The position numbers and the translations under genes are program-made. From C-114 sp963719285 (GTDB taxonomy: Bacteria; Chloroflexota; Limnocylindria; Limnocylindrales; CSP1-4): DNA of 64,000 bases. Below, one piece after another: positions 36,178 through 44,834 of the stretch (position 1 is its first letter; the number at the start of each line of letters is the position of its first letter). The stretch is taken from positions 806,001 to 870,000 of the forward strand of contig CAVRBO010000001.1 of assembly GCA_963719285.1 (NCBI GenBank), given 5' to 3'. A model generated the notes under the pieces. It made no database searches, was not told the origin of the DNA, and saw only the letters and a list, made by a program, of their open reading frames with translations.

Positions 36178-38607
36178 TCAGGCGGCGGGGCGTGCCGGAC
36201 GAGCGGCGGGGCGTGCCGGCGAGGAGACGTGAGCGGGAGCGGCCCTGCGGACGACCGGCCGGCGCGGAGCGCCTTCGGCCGGCCGTCGACGCTGAGTCTG
36301 GCGCGCCGAGGTCAGGAGCGCCGCGAACTCGATCCCCCGGATGGGACGCGCGAAGAGGAAGCCCTGGCCGATCCGGCACCCGAGCTCGAGCAGCCGCGCG
36401 AGTTGCGGCCCCTCCTCGATGCCCTCCGCCACGGTCACCAGCTCGAGCGCATCGCACAGCCCGATGATGTGTTCGATCATCGCGTCGAAACGTCGGCCCT
36501 GACCGATCGACGCAACGAATGAACGGTCGATCTTGACGATGTCGAACGGGAGCTCGGCGAGGTAGCTGAGGGCCGAGTATCCGGTCCCGAAGTCGTCGAG
36601 GGCGAGCAGGACGCCGAGGCCGCGCAGCCCGAGGAGGGCGGCGCGAGCGGTGGAGACATCGACGAGGGCGCTCTCGGTGACCTCCAGGATCAGCTTCTCG
36701 GCCGGGAGTCCCGTCTCGGCCAGGATGCCGGCGATCTCATCCACGATCCCCGGCCGGAGCAACTGGCTGGCCGCGAGGTTGACGCTGATCGCCGGGCGCC
36801 GGCCATCCGCGCGGTCGGGCCACGCTGCCGCCGTCGCGCAGGCCTCGCGCAGGATCCACGACCCGAGCCCGTTGATGAGACCCGACGACTCGGCCAGGGG
36901 GATGAACTCCCCGGGCCCGAGCATCCCTCGGACCGGATGGTTCCAGCGGACCAGTGCCTCGGCCCCCACGATCGCGCCGGTAGTCAGGTTGACCGCCGGC
37001 TGGTAGTGGAGGACGAAGGCCTTCGCCTCGATCGCGTTGGCGAGCTCGGTCCCGAGCTCGTAGCTCTGGGTGACCCGGCCGTGCATCGCGACCTCGTACG
37101 CCTCGACCTGGTCCTTGCCGTGCGCCTTGGCCTGGTACATGGCGATGTCGGCGTCGCGCATGAGATCGGTCGGGGTCGAGCCGACCATGCCGACGACGAC
37201 CCCGGCGCTGGCATGTACGAGGAGCCGCCGCTGTCCGAGCTCGACGGGCGCGCGGAGCACGCCGAGCGCACGTTCGGCCACGCTGAGCGCCATCGAGGCG
37301 TCGATGCAGCCCTCGACGAGGATCGCGAACTCGTCGCCTCCGAGCCGCGCCGCCAGGTCACGCGATCGCGTCACGCGCTGGACACGATCGGCGAGGATCC
37401 GGAGCAGCTCGTCGCCGGTCGCGTGCCCCAGGGTGTCGTTGATGGTCTTGAAGTCGTCGAGGTCGAGGAAGACCAGGGCCGTGGTCTCGGGCGCCGTGGC
37501 CATCGCGTCGGCGAGGCGCATCTCGAACAGGAGCCGGTTGGCGAGCTTGGTCAGGGGATCGTGATGCGCCTGGTGGGCGAGGTCCTTCTGGAGGTGCCGG
37601 CGCTGCTTCAGGGAGGCCGAGAGCTCATGGACGCTGGTCACCAGCCGGATCAGGACGAGCCCGAACAGGAGGGTCCATTCGACCACGAGCCCGACGACGA
37701 GATCGTCACCAGCCTGGATCTCCCAGCTCAGGAGGATCAACGGGGCGATGAGTGCGGCGAGGGCGAGCAGCACCAGCCGGGGCCCGCTCAGCCGCGCGTC
37801 GCTCGGTTCGACGGTCGGCACCTCGTCGGCCACCGACGGATGCAACGCCGCGACGCCCATCAACAGGATCCCGACGATCCAGCCGGCATCCACCGGGTGA
37901 CCGTCCACGTACGTCCCGTCGAGGATCGCCAGGGCGTAGACGACGTCCGCGATGAAGTACAGGACGACGCCCGCGAACAGGAACTGGAGGTAGCGTGGCC
38001 GGGCGGCGGCCGTGAGCATGACTCTCAGGGCGAGAGCCAGCAGGAGCAGGTCCATGCCGGGGTACACCATCGTCATGATCGCCACCACGGGATCGACGGT
38101 CTGCTGGAGGCTCGGCTCGATGAGGACGATCCAGAAGATCGAGCCGACGCCGGCGGACAGGATGGCCGCGTCGATGATGGGGGTCCGGTCCCCGCCGGGA
38201 ACGCGGCCACGGATGAGTCCGGCGATCCCGCAGATCAGGACGACATAGCCGCCCAGGTAGGCGATGTCGGCCGGCGACGGATAGGCCAGTTCCCGGCCGT
38301 CGGCGGACAGCACCGAGTAGACGACGTCGCCGAGCGCGAGCAGACCGACCGCGATGGCGATGAGCCGCCATGACCCGGGTCGCGCAGGATGTCCGCGATA
38401 GGCGCCGAGGAGGATCGCGACCGTTCCGATCACGCCGTAGACCGGGTAGGCGATGGTGCGCGCCGGGCCGGTGATCGGGAGCAGGAGGTAGAACCCGGCG
38501 AGGAACGGGATCGCGGCCAGAAGGACGATCCAGGCGCGAGGCGCCGTCAGCCCACGCACGCCACGCTCGGGTGCGAGGTCCAGCGCGATCGGCTCTTGGA
38601 CGTTCAT
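36178..38607 (-). CDS. Multi-pass membrane GGDEF-EAL protein
   Basis: This 809-residue protein has 8-10 hydrophobic segments (residues ~25-325), a GGDEF domain (~345-505) and an EAL domain (~515-770). GGDEF is intact at 423-427 with an RSRD inhibitory site at 414-417. The EAL domain has EALVRWNHP (EAL at 550-552), DDFGTGYSALSYL, FDIVKIDRSFV and VAEGIE, so the c-di-GMP phosphodiesterase site looks complete. Both activities are therefore possible. The sensory membrane part resembles no domain I can name. The tail is Arg/Pro/Ala-rich. AGGAACGACAC precedes the ATG. Confidence 0.92.
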   Translation of the reverse strand: MNVQEPIALDLAPERGVRGLTAPRAWIVLLAAIPFLAGFYLLLPITGPARTIAYPVYGVIGTVAILLGAYRGHPARPGSWRLIAIAVGLLALGDVVYSVLSADGRELAYPSPADIAYLGGYVVLICGIAGLIRGRVPGGDRTPIIDAAILSAGVGSIFWIVLIEPSLQQTVDPVVAIMTMVYPGMDLLLLALALRVMLTAAARPRYLQFLFAGVVLYFIADVVYALAILDGTYVDGHPVDAGWIVGILLMGVAALHPSVADEVPTVEPSDARLSGPRLVLLALAALIAPLILLSWEIQAGDDLVVGLVVEWTLLFGLVLIRLVTSVHELSASLKQRRHLQKDLAHQAHHDPLTKLANRLLFEMRLADAMATAPETTALVFLDLDDFKTINDTLGHATGDELLRILADRVQRVTRSRDLAARLGGDEFAILVEGCIDASMALSVAERALGVLRAPVELGQRRLLVHASAGVVVGMVGSTPTDLMRDADIAMYQAKAHGKDQVEAYEVAMHGRVTQSYELGTELANAIEAKAFVLHYQPAVNLTTGAIVGAEALVRWNHPVRGMLGPGEFIPLAESSGLINGLGSWILREACATAAAWPDRADGRRPAISVNLAASQLLRPGIVDEIAGILAETGLPAEKLILEVTESALVDVSTARAALLGLRGLGVLLALDDFGTGYSALSYLAELPFDIVKIDRSFVASIGQGRRFDAMIEHIIGLCDALELVTVAEGIEEGPQLARLLELGCRIGQGFLFARPIRGIEFAALLTSARQTQRRRPAEGAPRRPVVRRAAPAHVSSPARPAARPARPAA

Positions 38608-38874
38608 GTGTCGTTCCTGGCGGGGGCCTGCTCGGGCTCCGTCGGCGGACGGCCGGCCGGACCGGCGAGGGCATGGTCGGTCGCGGCGAACGCGGCGCGT
38701 GCCCTGAGCCTACGTGGCGGCGTGGCCGGGCGATACGACTCGGATGGCCGGTCCTAGCTACGTCGGATGGATGACGCGTCCGGCGGCCGCGGTCGACCGG
38801 CGGCAGCACTGCTCCGATCGTCCCGATCGCCTTCCCGGTGGCCGCCCCCGGACCGCATCGCGTACATTGGTCCA
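38608..38874. other. Divergent intergenic region upstream of the GGDEF-EAL and DinB-like genes
   Basis: Apart from the -10 at 38863-38868 for the plus-strand gene, I see no clear promoter, operator or RNA structure. No -35 or other -10 could be called for the GGDEF-EAL gene. Confidence 0.4.
38863..38868 (+). promoter_or_regulatory. -10 element for a leaderless DinB-like gene
   Basis: TACATT, then exactly six bases, then GTG at 38875. There is no Shine-Dalgarno sequence between them. Confidence 0.5.
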
Positions 38875-39399
38875 GTGACGACCTCCGTCCTCGGCGATGC
38901 ATTCGCCCATCACGTCTGGGCCTCGATCCGCCTGCTGGATGCATGCGCGGTCCTGGACGACGTCCAGCTGGCGGCGACCGTGCCGGGGACGTACGGCTCG
39001 ATCATCGACACGCTCCGCCACCTCGTGGGCGGGGACGTCTTCTACCTCGATGTCCTGCTCGACCGCCGGGAGCCGTTCGACGACGTTGCGAGCGACATCC
39101 CGGCGCTACGGTCGGTGATGAAGGAACACGGCCCGATCTGGCACCGCCTGATCGCCGGCGACATCGACCCCGCGACCGACGTCGTGGAGCACGAGGACAA
39201 CGGTTACGAGACGCACGCACCGCTCGGGATCCGGCTGGCCCAGGCGCTCTATCACGGGACCGACCACCGGAGCCAGGTCTGCACCGCGCTGACGAGCATC
39301 GGCGTCGAGCCACCGGCGCTCGAGGCATGGGACCTCGCCCGCGAAGACGGACGCATGTTCACGGCCCGCTCGAGAGGACCGGCCGGCCCGGCGTCCTGA
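38875..39399 (+). CDS. DinB-superfamily protein, copy 1
   Basis: This 174-residue protein has the four-helix DinB pattern: an N-terminal LLDACAVLDDVQLAATVPGTYGSI, the first metal ligand in LRHLVGGDVFYLD, and the paired histidines in LYHGTDHRSQV. These bind a divalent metal in relatives, some of which are thiol (bacillithiol or mycothiol) transferases. Its substrate is unknown. The GTG at 38875 is preferred to an ATG 36 codons upstream because the family N-terminus starts here and a -10 element sits six bases away. It ends two bases from a convergent DinB-like gene. Confidence 0.78.
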   Translation: MTTSVLGDAFAHHVWASIRLLDACAVLDDVQLAATVPGTYGSIIDTLRHLVGGDVFYLDVLLDRREPFDDVASDIPALRSVMKEHGPIWHRLIAGDIDPATDVVEHEDNGYETHAPLGIRLAQALYHGTDHRSQVCTALTSIGVEPPALEAWDLAREDGRMFTARSRGPAGPAS

Positions 39400-39401
39400 G
39401 C

Positions 39402-39908
39402 TCAGCTCCAGAAGTCGATCTGCACCAGCCCCGCCACGCCGAGCGTCTCGTTCAGTTCCGCGCCGTGGTAGACGTCGTGGGCGAACACACGCTGGATGAC
39501 CGCCCCGCGCCGGTGGACCCAGTCCTCGCCGAAGTCGGGGCGTCGGATCTCCTCGTCGAGCGAGTCCAGCGTCCAGCGATCCAGACAGCCCTCGACGATG
39601 CGGAAGGTCGAGTCGAGCGCGGCCGCGAGGGCCTCCGCCCCGAGCACGTGCTCGAGGTCGTCGTCGCCCGGACAGTCGAACCCCGCGTTCGTGAACGGAG
39701 TCGTATCCGCGCCCGGCACGCCGGCGAAGTCGCACAGCCAGAACACCCGCTGGCAGGCGGCATGGCCGACGGTCGCCCAGAGCGGCCAGCGCCCGGGCGA
39801 CGGGCGGAGGGCCAGCTGCTCCTCGGTCATGGCCGCGACGACATCGCGGAGGCGCCGGTTGTAGTCGGGCCACGCGCTGAAGGCCGGTCGGATCGTCAGG
39901 TCAGTCAC
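39402..39908 (-). CDS. DinB-superfamily protein, copy 2
   Basis: This 168-residue protein shows the DinB pattern with metal ligands in VGHAACQRVFWLC and HDVYHGAELNETLG. It differs clearly from the copy 1 protein, so a recent tandem duplication is unlikely. The GTG at 39906-39908 lies exactly six bases after TACGGT (39915-39920); a second GTG six codons upstream falls within that promoter. A metal-dependent transferase role is possible, but no substrate can be named. Confidence 0.75.
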   Translation of the reverse strand: MTDLTIRPAFSAWPDYNRRLRDVVAAMTEEQLALRPSPGRWPLWATVGHAACQRVFWLCDFAGVPGADTTPFTNAGFDCPGDDDLEHVLGAEALAAALDSTFRIVEGCLDRWTLDSLDEEIRRPDFGEDWVHRRGAVIQRVFAHDVYHGAELNETLGVAGLVQIDFWS

Positions 39909-39914
39909 CCTGCC

Positions 39915-39920
39915 ACCGTA
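39915..39920 (-). promoter_or_regulatory. -10 element for the second DinB-like gene
   Basis: TACGGT on the minus strand, six bases before the GTG at 39908. Same layout as the gene opposite it. Confidence 0.42.
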
Positions 39921-40139
39921 CTCCACGAAACCCGCCGGACCGTGTCAGGAATGAACCCGTCGCAGGCCCTGGACTCCAGCGTCGCGTCGATCCGCCGTAT
40001 ACGCTCCATGGGCGCCACCGCGGTGCCCTTGCCGAAGGTGATGTCCGCGCCGACCTCGGCACCGTTCCGGGACCCACGCGCTCCGACGGCCGACCGGCGT
40101 GGCTCGCTCGGCCCGTCCGTCTGAAGGGAGTTCGCCCGC

Positions 40140-40436
40140 ATGGGGTTCATCACGACGCGCTGGGAAGCGACGTACGAAGGCCACGCGATCACGGTCACGC
40201 GCAGCGAGATCGGGCGCGGTTTCGGACTCGAGTGGGACGGCCGCGAGATCGCGCGGCGCACCTGGTCGTGGTTCGGCCTTGGCGAGCTGCACGGCACGGT
40301 GGAGACCGACGGCAAGCGGCACGACGTCCACCTCACGCTCAGCGTCGGCAAGAGACCCGGCGAGGGCCTCCTCACCGACGGCCGGTGCAGGATCACCGTC
40401 GACGGAGCCCCGGTGGAGACGAGGCACATCCGCTGA
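40140..40436 (+). CDS. Hypothetical protein
   Basis: This 98-residue protein starts MGFITTRWEATYEGHAITV and contains alternating hydrophobic residues and Trp pairs (GREIARRTWSWFGLGELHG), suggesting a small beta-rich fold. There is no signal peptide or membrane segment. GAAGGGAG lies ahead of the ATG, so this gene uses an ordinary Shine-Dalgarno, unlike its neighbours. A TATACG -10 at 39998-40003 may drive it. I do not recognise the family. Confidence 0.65.
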   Translation: MGFITTRWEATYEGHAITVTRSEIGRGFGLEWDGREIARRTWSWFGLGELHGTVETDGKRHDVHLTLSVGKRPGEGLLTDGRCRITVDGAPVETRHIR

Positions 40437-40489
40437 CGACGGGGTCGGCCCGGGCGTCGCGGGTCGTCCCACGCACATGGACCAGGGGT

Positions 40490-40566
40490 TGGTGGGCGAT
40501 ACTGGATTCGAACCAGTGACCTCGCGGATGTGAACCGCGCGCTCTAACCGACTGAGCCAATCGCCC
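40490..40566 (-). tRNA. tRNA-Val(CAC)
   Basis: The minus strand folds as a full cloverleaf: acceptor GGGCGAT/ATCGCCC, D-arm GCTC/GAGC, anticodon stem CGCGG/CCGCG with loop TTCACAT (anticodon CAC), and T-arm ACTGG-TTCGAAT-CCAGT. The 3' CCA is encoded at 40490-40492. It reads GUG valine codons. Confidence 0.96.
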
Positions 40567-40605
40567 GAGGTCGCCGCGTCGCTCCGGACGGGCGTGGTCG
40601 GGCCA

Positions 40606-40887
40606 TCATACCGCGAGGTCCGGCCAGCGGGCGACGAGGCTCCCGGGTTCGACGCCGTCGATCGCGACGACCTTGTTGCGACCGGTCTCGCCGGCGATGA
40701 GGCGGATCGCGCCCCGGGCGACACCCAGTTCGTCCGCCAGCAGCCGCAGCAGCGCATCGTTGGCCGCGCCGTCGACCGCCGGCGCCGCGACGCGGATGCG
40801 CAGGCTCCCGTCGACCACGCCCTCGATCCGGTCGACGCCGCCCCGTGGGACGCAACGGATCGCGAGGCGGGCGCCGCCGCCCTTCAC
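40606..40887 (-). CDS. DUF167 (YggU) family protein
   Basis: This 93-residue protein has the DUF167 pattern LAIRCVPRGGVDRIEG, then LRIRVAAPAVDGAANDALLRLLA and LIAGETGRNKVVAIDG. Its biochemical role is unknown. It often sits near yggS and cell-division genes, as here. The GTG start overlaps the yggS stop by 4 bases, making it last in the ftsZ-yggS-DUF167 run. Confidence 0.88.
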   Translation of the reverse strand: MKGGGARLAIRCVPRGGVDRIEGVVDGSLRIRVAAPAVDGAANDALLRLLADELGVARGAIRLIAGETGRNKVVAIDGVEPGSLVARWPDLAV

Positions 40888-41633
40888 GGCGCCGGCACCC
40901 GCTCGCCGAATAATGCCCGCCCGACCCGGACGAGCGTCGCCCCCTCCTCCACCGCGACCGGGTAGTCGTCGCTCATGCCCATCGACAGTTCGCCGCCCAA
41001 CTCCGGGACGTCCGTGCGGACCCGGGCCGCGAGTTCGCGCAGCGAACGGAACGTGGGTCGCGCCGCCTCCGCGTCGACCGCCAGCCGGCCGATCGTCATG
41101 AGCCCATCGAGACGCAGGGCGCCGAGCGCGGCAAGCTCGGGCAACGCCCCCACCAGGGCCTCCGGTCCGAACCCGGCCTTGGCGCGATCGTCGTCCACGT
41201 TGACCTGGAGGAGGACCGGGAAGCGCCGGTCGACCGGGACGGGCCCGTCGGCCGGGAGATCGGCCAGTTCGCGCACCAGCCGGTCGAGCCGCCGCGCGAG
41301 CCCGACCGAATCGACCGATTCGATGACGCCGAACGTCAGCAGGGCGCGGCGGGCCTTGTTGTCCTGGAGCGGACCGATGAGATGCCACTCCCCCGCCCCG
41401 ACCGCCGGAACCTTCGCCTCGGCCTCCTGGACCCGGTTCTCGCCGAACAGGAGCTGACCGGCGGCCACGGCCGCCCGCACGCGATCGGCGGGCACCGTCT
41501 TGGAGACCGCGACGAGGCGGACCGCGCCGGGGTCGCGACCGGAGCGAGCGGACGCCGCCGCGATCGTCTCGAGCACGCGGGCGCGGGCGGCAGCGAACGC
41601 ACCGATGGCGCCCGGATCGGCTCCGTCAGGCAC
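40884..41633 (-). CDS. YggS family pyridoxal phosphate homeostasis protein
   Basis: YggS/PLPBP binds PLP in a type III TIM barrel and buffers vitamin B6. The 249-residue protein has the PLP lysine in LVAVSKTVPAD (Lys45), FGENRVQEAEAK, WHLIGPLQDNKAR and SMGMSDDYPVAVEEGATLVRVG in pieces. The start is a GTG at 41631-41633, 30 bases after ftsZ. Location downstream of ftsZ is conserved in Gram-positive and related bacteria. Confidence 0.92.
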   Translation of the reverse strand: MPDGADPGAIGAFAAARARVLETIAAASARSGRDPGAVRLVAVSKTVPADRVRAAVAAGQLLFGENRVQEAEAKVPAVGAGEWHLIGPLQDNKARRALLTFGVIESVDSVGLARRLDRLVRELADLPADGPVPVDRRFPVLLQVNVDDDRAKAGFGPEALVGALPELAALGALRLDGLMTIGRLAVDAEAARPTFRSLRELAARVRTDVPELGGELSMGMSDDYPVAVEEGATLVRVGRALFGERVPAP

Positions 41634-41663
41634 TGCGCTCGCGCCGGCCCGTGCCGGCAGGGC

Positions 41664-42905
41664 TCATTTGCGGCGCAGGAAGCTCGGGATCTCCAGCTCG
41701 TCCGCGTCGACGGTCGCCCGTCGCGGGGCCGGCACGGTCTCGCCGACCGAACGCTCGGCCCGGACGACCGGGATCCCGACCGCCGCCGGGCGCTCCTCGC
41801 CCGGGGACCGATCGCCGGCCAGGCCGTCTCCGGTGGCGAGGCGCTGGCGCTCGAGCTCCTCGAGGAAGTCGCGCTCGCGACCGGCCCGCGTCCCGCCGGA
41901 GATTTCGGGCGTCAGGCTCGCAGTCGCCTCGTGGCGGACGCTCGTCCGCTTCCGGTTCGTGTCGAAGCCGGTCGCGATGACGGTGATCTGGACCTCGTCG
42001 CCGAGCCGCTCGTTGAAGCTCGTGCCGAAGATGATGTTCGCCTCCGGGTCGGCCGCCGCACGGATCTCCTCGGCCGCCTCGGTGACCTCGAACAGCGACA
42101 GGTTCGAGGACCCGGTCACGTTGAACAGGATCCCCTGGGCACCGTTGATGTTGACCTCGAGGAGCGGGCTCGCGATGGCCTGGCGGGCCGCCTCGAGCGC
42201 GCGGTTGTCGCCCGTCGCCCGGCCGATGCCCATCAGGGCCGAGCCGGCATCGCGCATGACCGTGCGGACGTCCGCGAAGTCGAGGTTGATCAGCCCGGGC
42301 ACGGTGATGATGTCGCTGATGCCCTGGACGCCCTGGCGGAGGACGTCGTCGACGACGCGGAACGCGTCGAGGATGCTCGTGTTCTTCTGGACGACGTCGC
42401 GCAGCCGATCGTTGGGGATCGTGATGAGGGTGTCGACCTTGGCCTTGAGCTCTTCGGCGGACTTCTCCGCGATGAGCCGGCGCCGGGCGCCCTCGAAGCC
42501 GAACGGCTTGGTGACCACGCCGATCGTCAGCGCGCCCGCCTGCTTGGCGATCTCGGCGATGACCGGCGCCGCGCCGGAGCCGGTGCCGCCGCCCATCCCG
42601 GCGGTGATGAAGACCATGTCCGAGTCGGCCAGCGCCTCGGCGATCTTGTCGGCGTCCTCTTCGGCCGCCCGCTGGCCGATCGACGAGTCGCCGCCGGCCC
42701 CGAGGCCGCGGGTGATCTTGTCGCCGATCCGGATCTTGTGGGGCGCATCGCTCTGCAGGAGCGCCTGGGCATCCGTGTTGCAGGCGATGAACTCCACGCC
42801 CATCATCTCGGCCCGGATCATCCGGTTGACGGCGTTGCTCCCGCCGCCACCGACCCCGATGACGCGGATCAACGCGAAGTTCTCTGAATCGGACCGCAGC
42901 GGCAT
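41664..42905 (-). CDS. ftsZ: Cell division protein FtsZ
   Basis: FtsZ is the tubulin-like GTPase that forms the division ring. The 413-residue protein has VIGVGGGGSNAVNRMI, the tubulin signature GGGTGSGAAP, the T7 loop region GLINLDFADVRTVM, and a C-terminal conserved peptide ending LEIPSFLRRK for FtsA/SepF-type partners. The ATG at 42903-42905 has GAGGAG six bases upstream; an in-frame frame extension upstream to 43049 covers the promoter and is rejected. It ends the dcw core. Confidence 0.97.
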   Translation of the reverse strand: MPLRSDSENFALIRVIGVGGGGSNAVNRMIRAEMMGVEFIACNTDAQALLQSDAPHKIRIGDKITRGLGAGGDSSIGQRAAEEDADKIAEALADSDMVFITAGMGGGTGSGAAPVIAEIAKQAGALTIGVVTKPFGFEGARRRLIAEKSAEELKAKVDTLITIPNDRLRDVVQKNTSILDAFRVVDDVLRQGVQGISDIITVPGLINLDFADVRTVMRDAGSALMGIGRATGDNRALEAARQAIASPLLEVNINGAQGILFNVTGSSNLSLFEVTEAAEEIRAAADPEANIIFGTSFNERLGDEVQITVIATGFDTNRKRTSVRHEATASLTPEISGGTRAGRERDFLEELERQRLATGDGLAGDRSPGEERPAAVGIPVVRAERSVGETVPAPRRATVDADELEIPSFLRRK

Positions 42906-43015
42906 CGCCGTCTCCTCGGTGGCTCGTCCCTGAGCGTTATTCGTCTGGTTCCGGGACCCGCGATCGCTCGGAGATTCGGGCGGCCCGATCCCGGGGGTCG
43001 CGTCGACGTCCGGGG

Positions 43016-43021
43016 AGTATA
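43016..43021 (-). promoter_or_regulatory. Probable ftsZ promoter (-10)
   Basis: TATACT on the minus strand lies in the 230-base ftsA-ftsZ gap, giving a ~105-base 5' UTR. No good -35 is seen. A GC-rich hairpin (CCCGCC / GGCGGG arms) occurs earlier in the gap, right after ftsA, and may limit read-through. Confidence 0.5.
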
Positions 43022-43135
43022 GCGCCGTGGTCGAGGCGTGAGCGGTCACGCGTCTTCCGGTGCGGTGCGCCGGGGAACCGCATAGTCGACCGAGGCCGCG
43101 CGCCGACCCGCCCGACGAGGCGGGCCGGTCGTGAC

Positions 43136-44368
43136 CTACGGGAAGATGCTCCGCAGGGCGTCCCGGATGCGACCGAGCCCACCCATCGCCGGGGCCGACT
43201 CATAGCGCGCGGGCTCCCCGGCCGCGAGCTCGCGGGCGCCCCACAGGAGCAGCCCGACGGCATCGCTGAACGCCGGCGTGAGCAGGCCGTCGACGAGGCC
43301 GCCGATGCCCGCCGGCGACGCGATCCGGACCGGCATCTGGAGGACCTCGCGGCCGAGCTCGGCCACGCCCCCGAGCTGCGACCCGCCGCCGGTGAGGATC
43401 AGGCCGGCCGGCAGCATCCCGTGGCCGGACTCGCGCATCCGGTCGCGCATGAGCTCGAACGTCTCGCGCATCCGGGCCTCGATGATCTGGCACATCTCGA
43501 GCCGGCTCACCTCGCGGCCGGCATCCTCGCCGAGGACCGACACCGCGATGTTCTCGTCCTCCTCGATGCCCCGCAGGTCCGCCGTCCCGTGGCGGATCTT
43601 CAGCTCCTCGGCGACCTGGAGGCTCGTCTTGAGCCCGATCGCGACGTCGTTCGTGACGTTGTTCCCGCCGACCGGCAGGACCGCGCTGTAGAGGGGCGAG
43701 CCGTCGGCGAACAGGGCGAGGTCGATCGTCCCGGCACCGATGTCGGCGACGGCCACGCCGAGCTCGCGCTCCGTCTCGGACGCGACCGTCTCGGCCGCGG
43801 CCAGCGAGCTCGCGACGAGCTCATCGATCTTGACCCCGGCGGCGATGACGCACTTGGTCAGGTTCTGGACCGCGGTCGCCGAGGCCGTGACGATGTGGAC
43901 CTCGACGCCCAGGCGGATGGCGCTCATCCCGAGTGGGTCCTTCACGCCCTCCTGGTCGTCCACGCTGAAGTCGCGGGGCAGGACGTGGAGCACCTCGCGG
44001 TTGGATGGGATCTGGACCGCGCGCGCCACGTCCGTCGCCCGGGCGATGTCCTCGCGGGTGACCTCCCGGTTGTGGCCGCTCACGGCGACCGTGCCGGGCG
44101 AGTTCTGGCTCTCGACGTGCGATCCGCCGACGGACACGTAGGCGCGGTCGATCTTCATCCCCGACAGGCGCTCGGCCTGCTCGACGGCCTGGCCGATCGA
44201 GTGGACGGTCTGGTCGATGTTGACGACCACGCCCTTCTTGAGGCCGGTCGCCGGGACGGTCCCCTTGCCGATCACCGTCAGCCCACCGTCGCGGTGGACC
44301 TCGCCGATGAGGGCACAGACCTTGCTCGTGCCGACATCGATCCCGACCAGGATCGCTTCTCGTTCCAC
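43136..44368 (-). CDS. ftsA: Cell division protein FtsA
   Basis: FtsA is the actin-like ATPase that tethers FtsZ to the membrane. The 410-residue protein has ILVGIDVGTSKVCALIGE, the SHS2 domain region (~80-160), VADIGAGTIDLALF, and LTGGGSQLGGVAEL, then a short amphipathic C-terminal helix (GLGRIRDALRSIFP) for membrane binding. Its presence beside an Sbp gene follows the order seen in Gram-positive-like dcw clusters. Confidence 0.96.
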   Translation of the reverse strand: MEREAILVGIDVGTSKVCALIGEVHRDGGLTVIGKGTVPATGLKKGVVVNIDQTVHSIGQAVEQAERLSGMKIDRAYVSVGGSHVESQNSPGTVAVSGHNREVTREDIARATDVARAVQIPSNREVLHVLPRDFSVDDQEGVKDPLGMSAIRLGVEVHIVTASATAVQNLTKCVIAAGVKIDELVASSLAAAETVASETERELGVAVADIGAGTIDLALFADGSPLYSAVLPVGGNNVTNDVAIGLKTSLQVAEELKIRHGTADLRGIEEDENIAVSVLGEDAGREVSRLEMCQIIEARMRETFELMRDRMRESGHGMLPAGLILTGGGSQLGGVAELGREVLQMPVRIASPAGIGGLVDGLLTPAFSDAVGLLLWGARELAAGEPARYESAPAMGGLGRIRDALRSIFP

Positions 44369-44396
44369 AGTCCTTACGTCGCCTCGTTCGTTCCGT

Positions 44397-44753
44397 CTAG
44401 AGGAAGTGGCGCCGGATGAGGGCCACGTTGTTGAAGATGCGCGGGCCGAAGGTGATGAGGGCTACCAGGTACAGGTCCACCCCGAGCCGGTCCCCGATGA
44501 ACGTGAGCAGGACGGCCACCACGCCGTTGGTGAGGAACCCGCTGATGAAGATCCGATTGTCGTAGACCCCGTCGAGCTCCGCACGGACCGCACCGAGGAC
44601 CGAGTCGAGTGCCGCGACGATGGCCACCGCGCTGTAGCGAGCGAACTCGAAGCTGACGTTGACCTTGAGGACCAGCCCCAGCAGGACGCCCACGACGAGG
44701 CCCGCCAGGGGGAGAAGCACGGTCGATCGTCCTCGCTCGGTGGGTTTGGGCAA
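44397..44753 (-). CDS. Small basic protein Sbp (DUF1290)
   Basis: This 118-residue membrane protein has three hydrophobic segments (~12-30, ~38-58, ~70-95) and the family pattern YSAVAIVAALDSVLGAVRA then DNRIFISGFLTNGVVAVLLT. DUF1290 proteins occur between ftsQ and ftsA in Firmicutes, Actinobacteria and Chloroflexota, with no known biochemical role. The position here is exactly that one. Confidence 0.88.
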   Translation of the reverse strand: MPKPTERGRSTVLLPLAGLVVGVLLGLVLKVNVSFEFARYSAVAIVAALDSVLGAVRAELDGVYDNRIFISGFLTNGVVAVLLTFIGDRLGVDLYLVALITFGPRIFNNVALIRRHFL

Positions 44754-44834
44754 GGCTACCCGACCGGGCGGAGGCGCGGCAACCCGGACCGTCGCGCCCC
44801 GCCCCGGGCAGGCGCACCGGGCGCGCGCCGGCGC

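Noticed and set aside
39951..40124. 57-codon plus-strand ORF before the 40140 gene
   Set aside because: No ribosome site, no family match, and it lies across a probable promoter.
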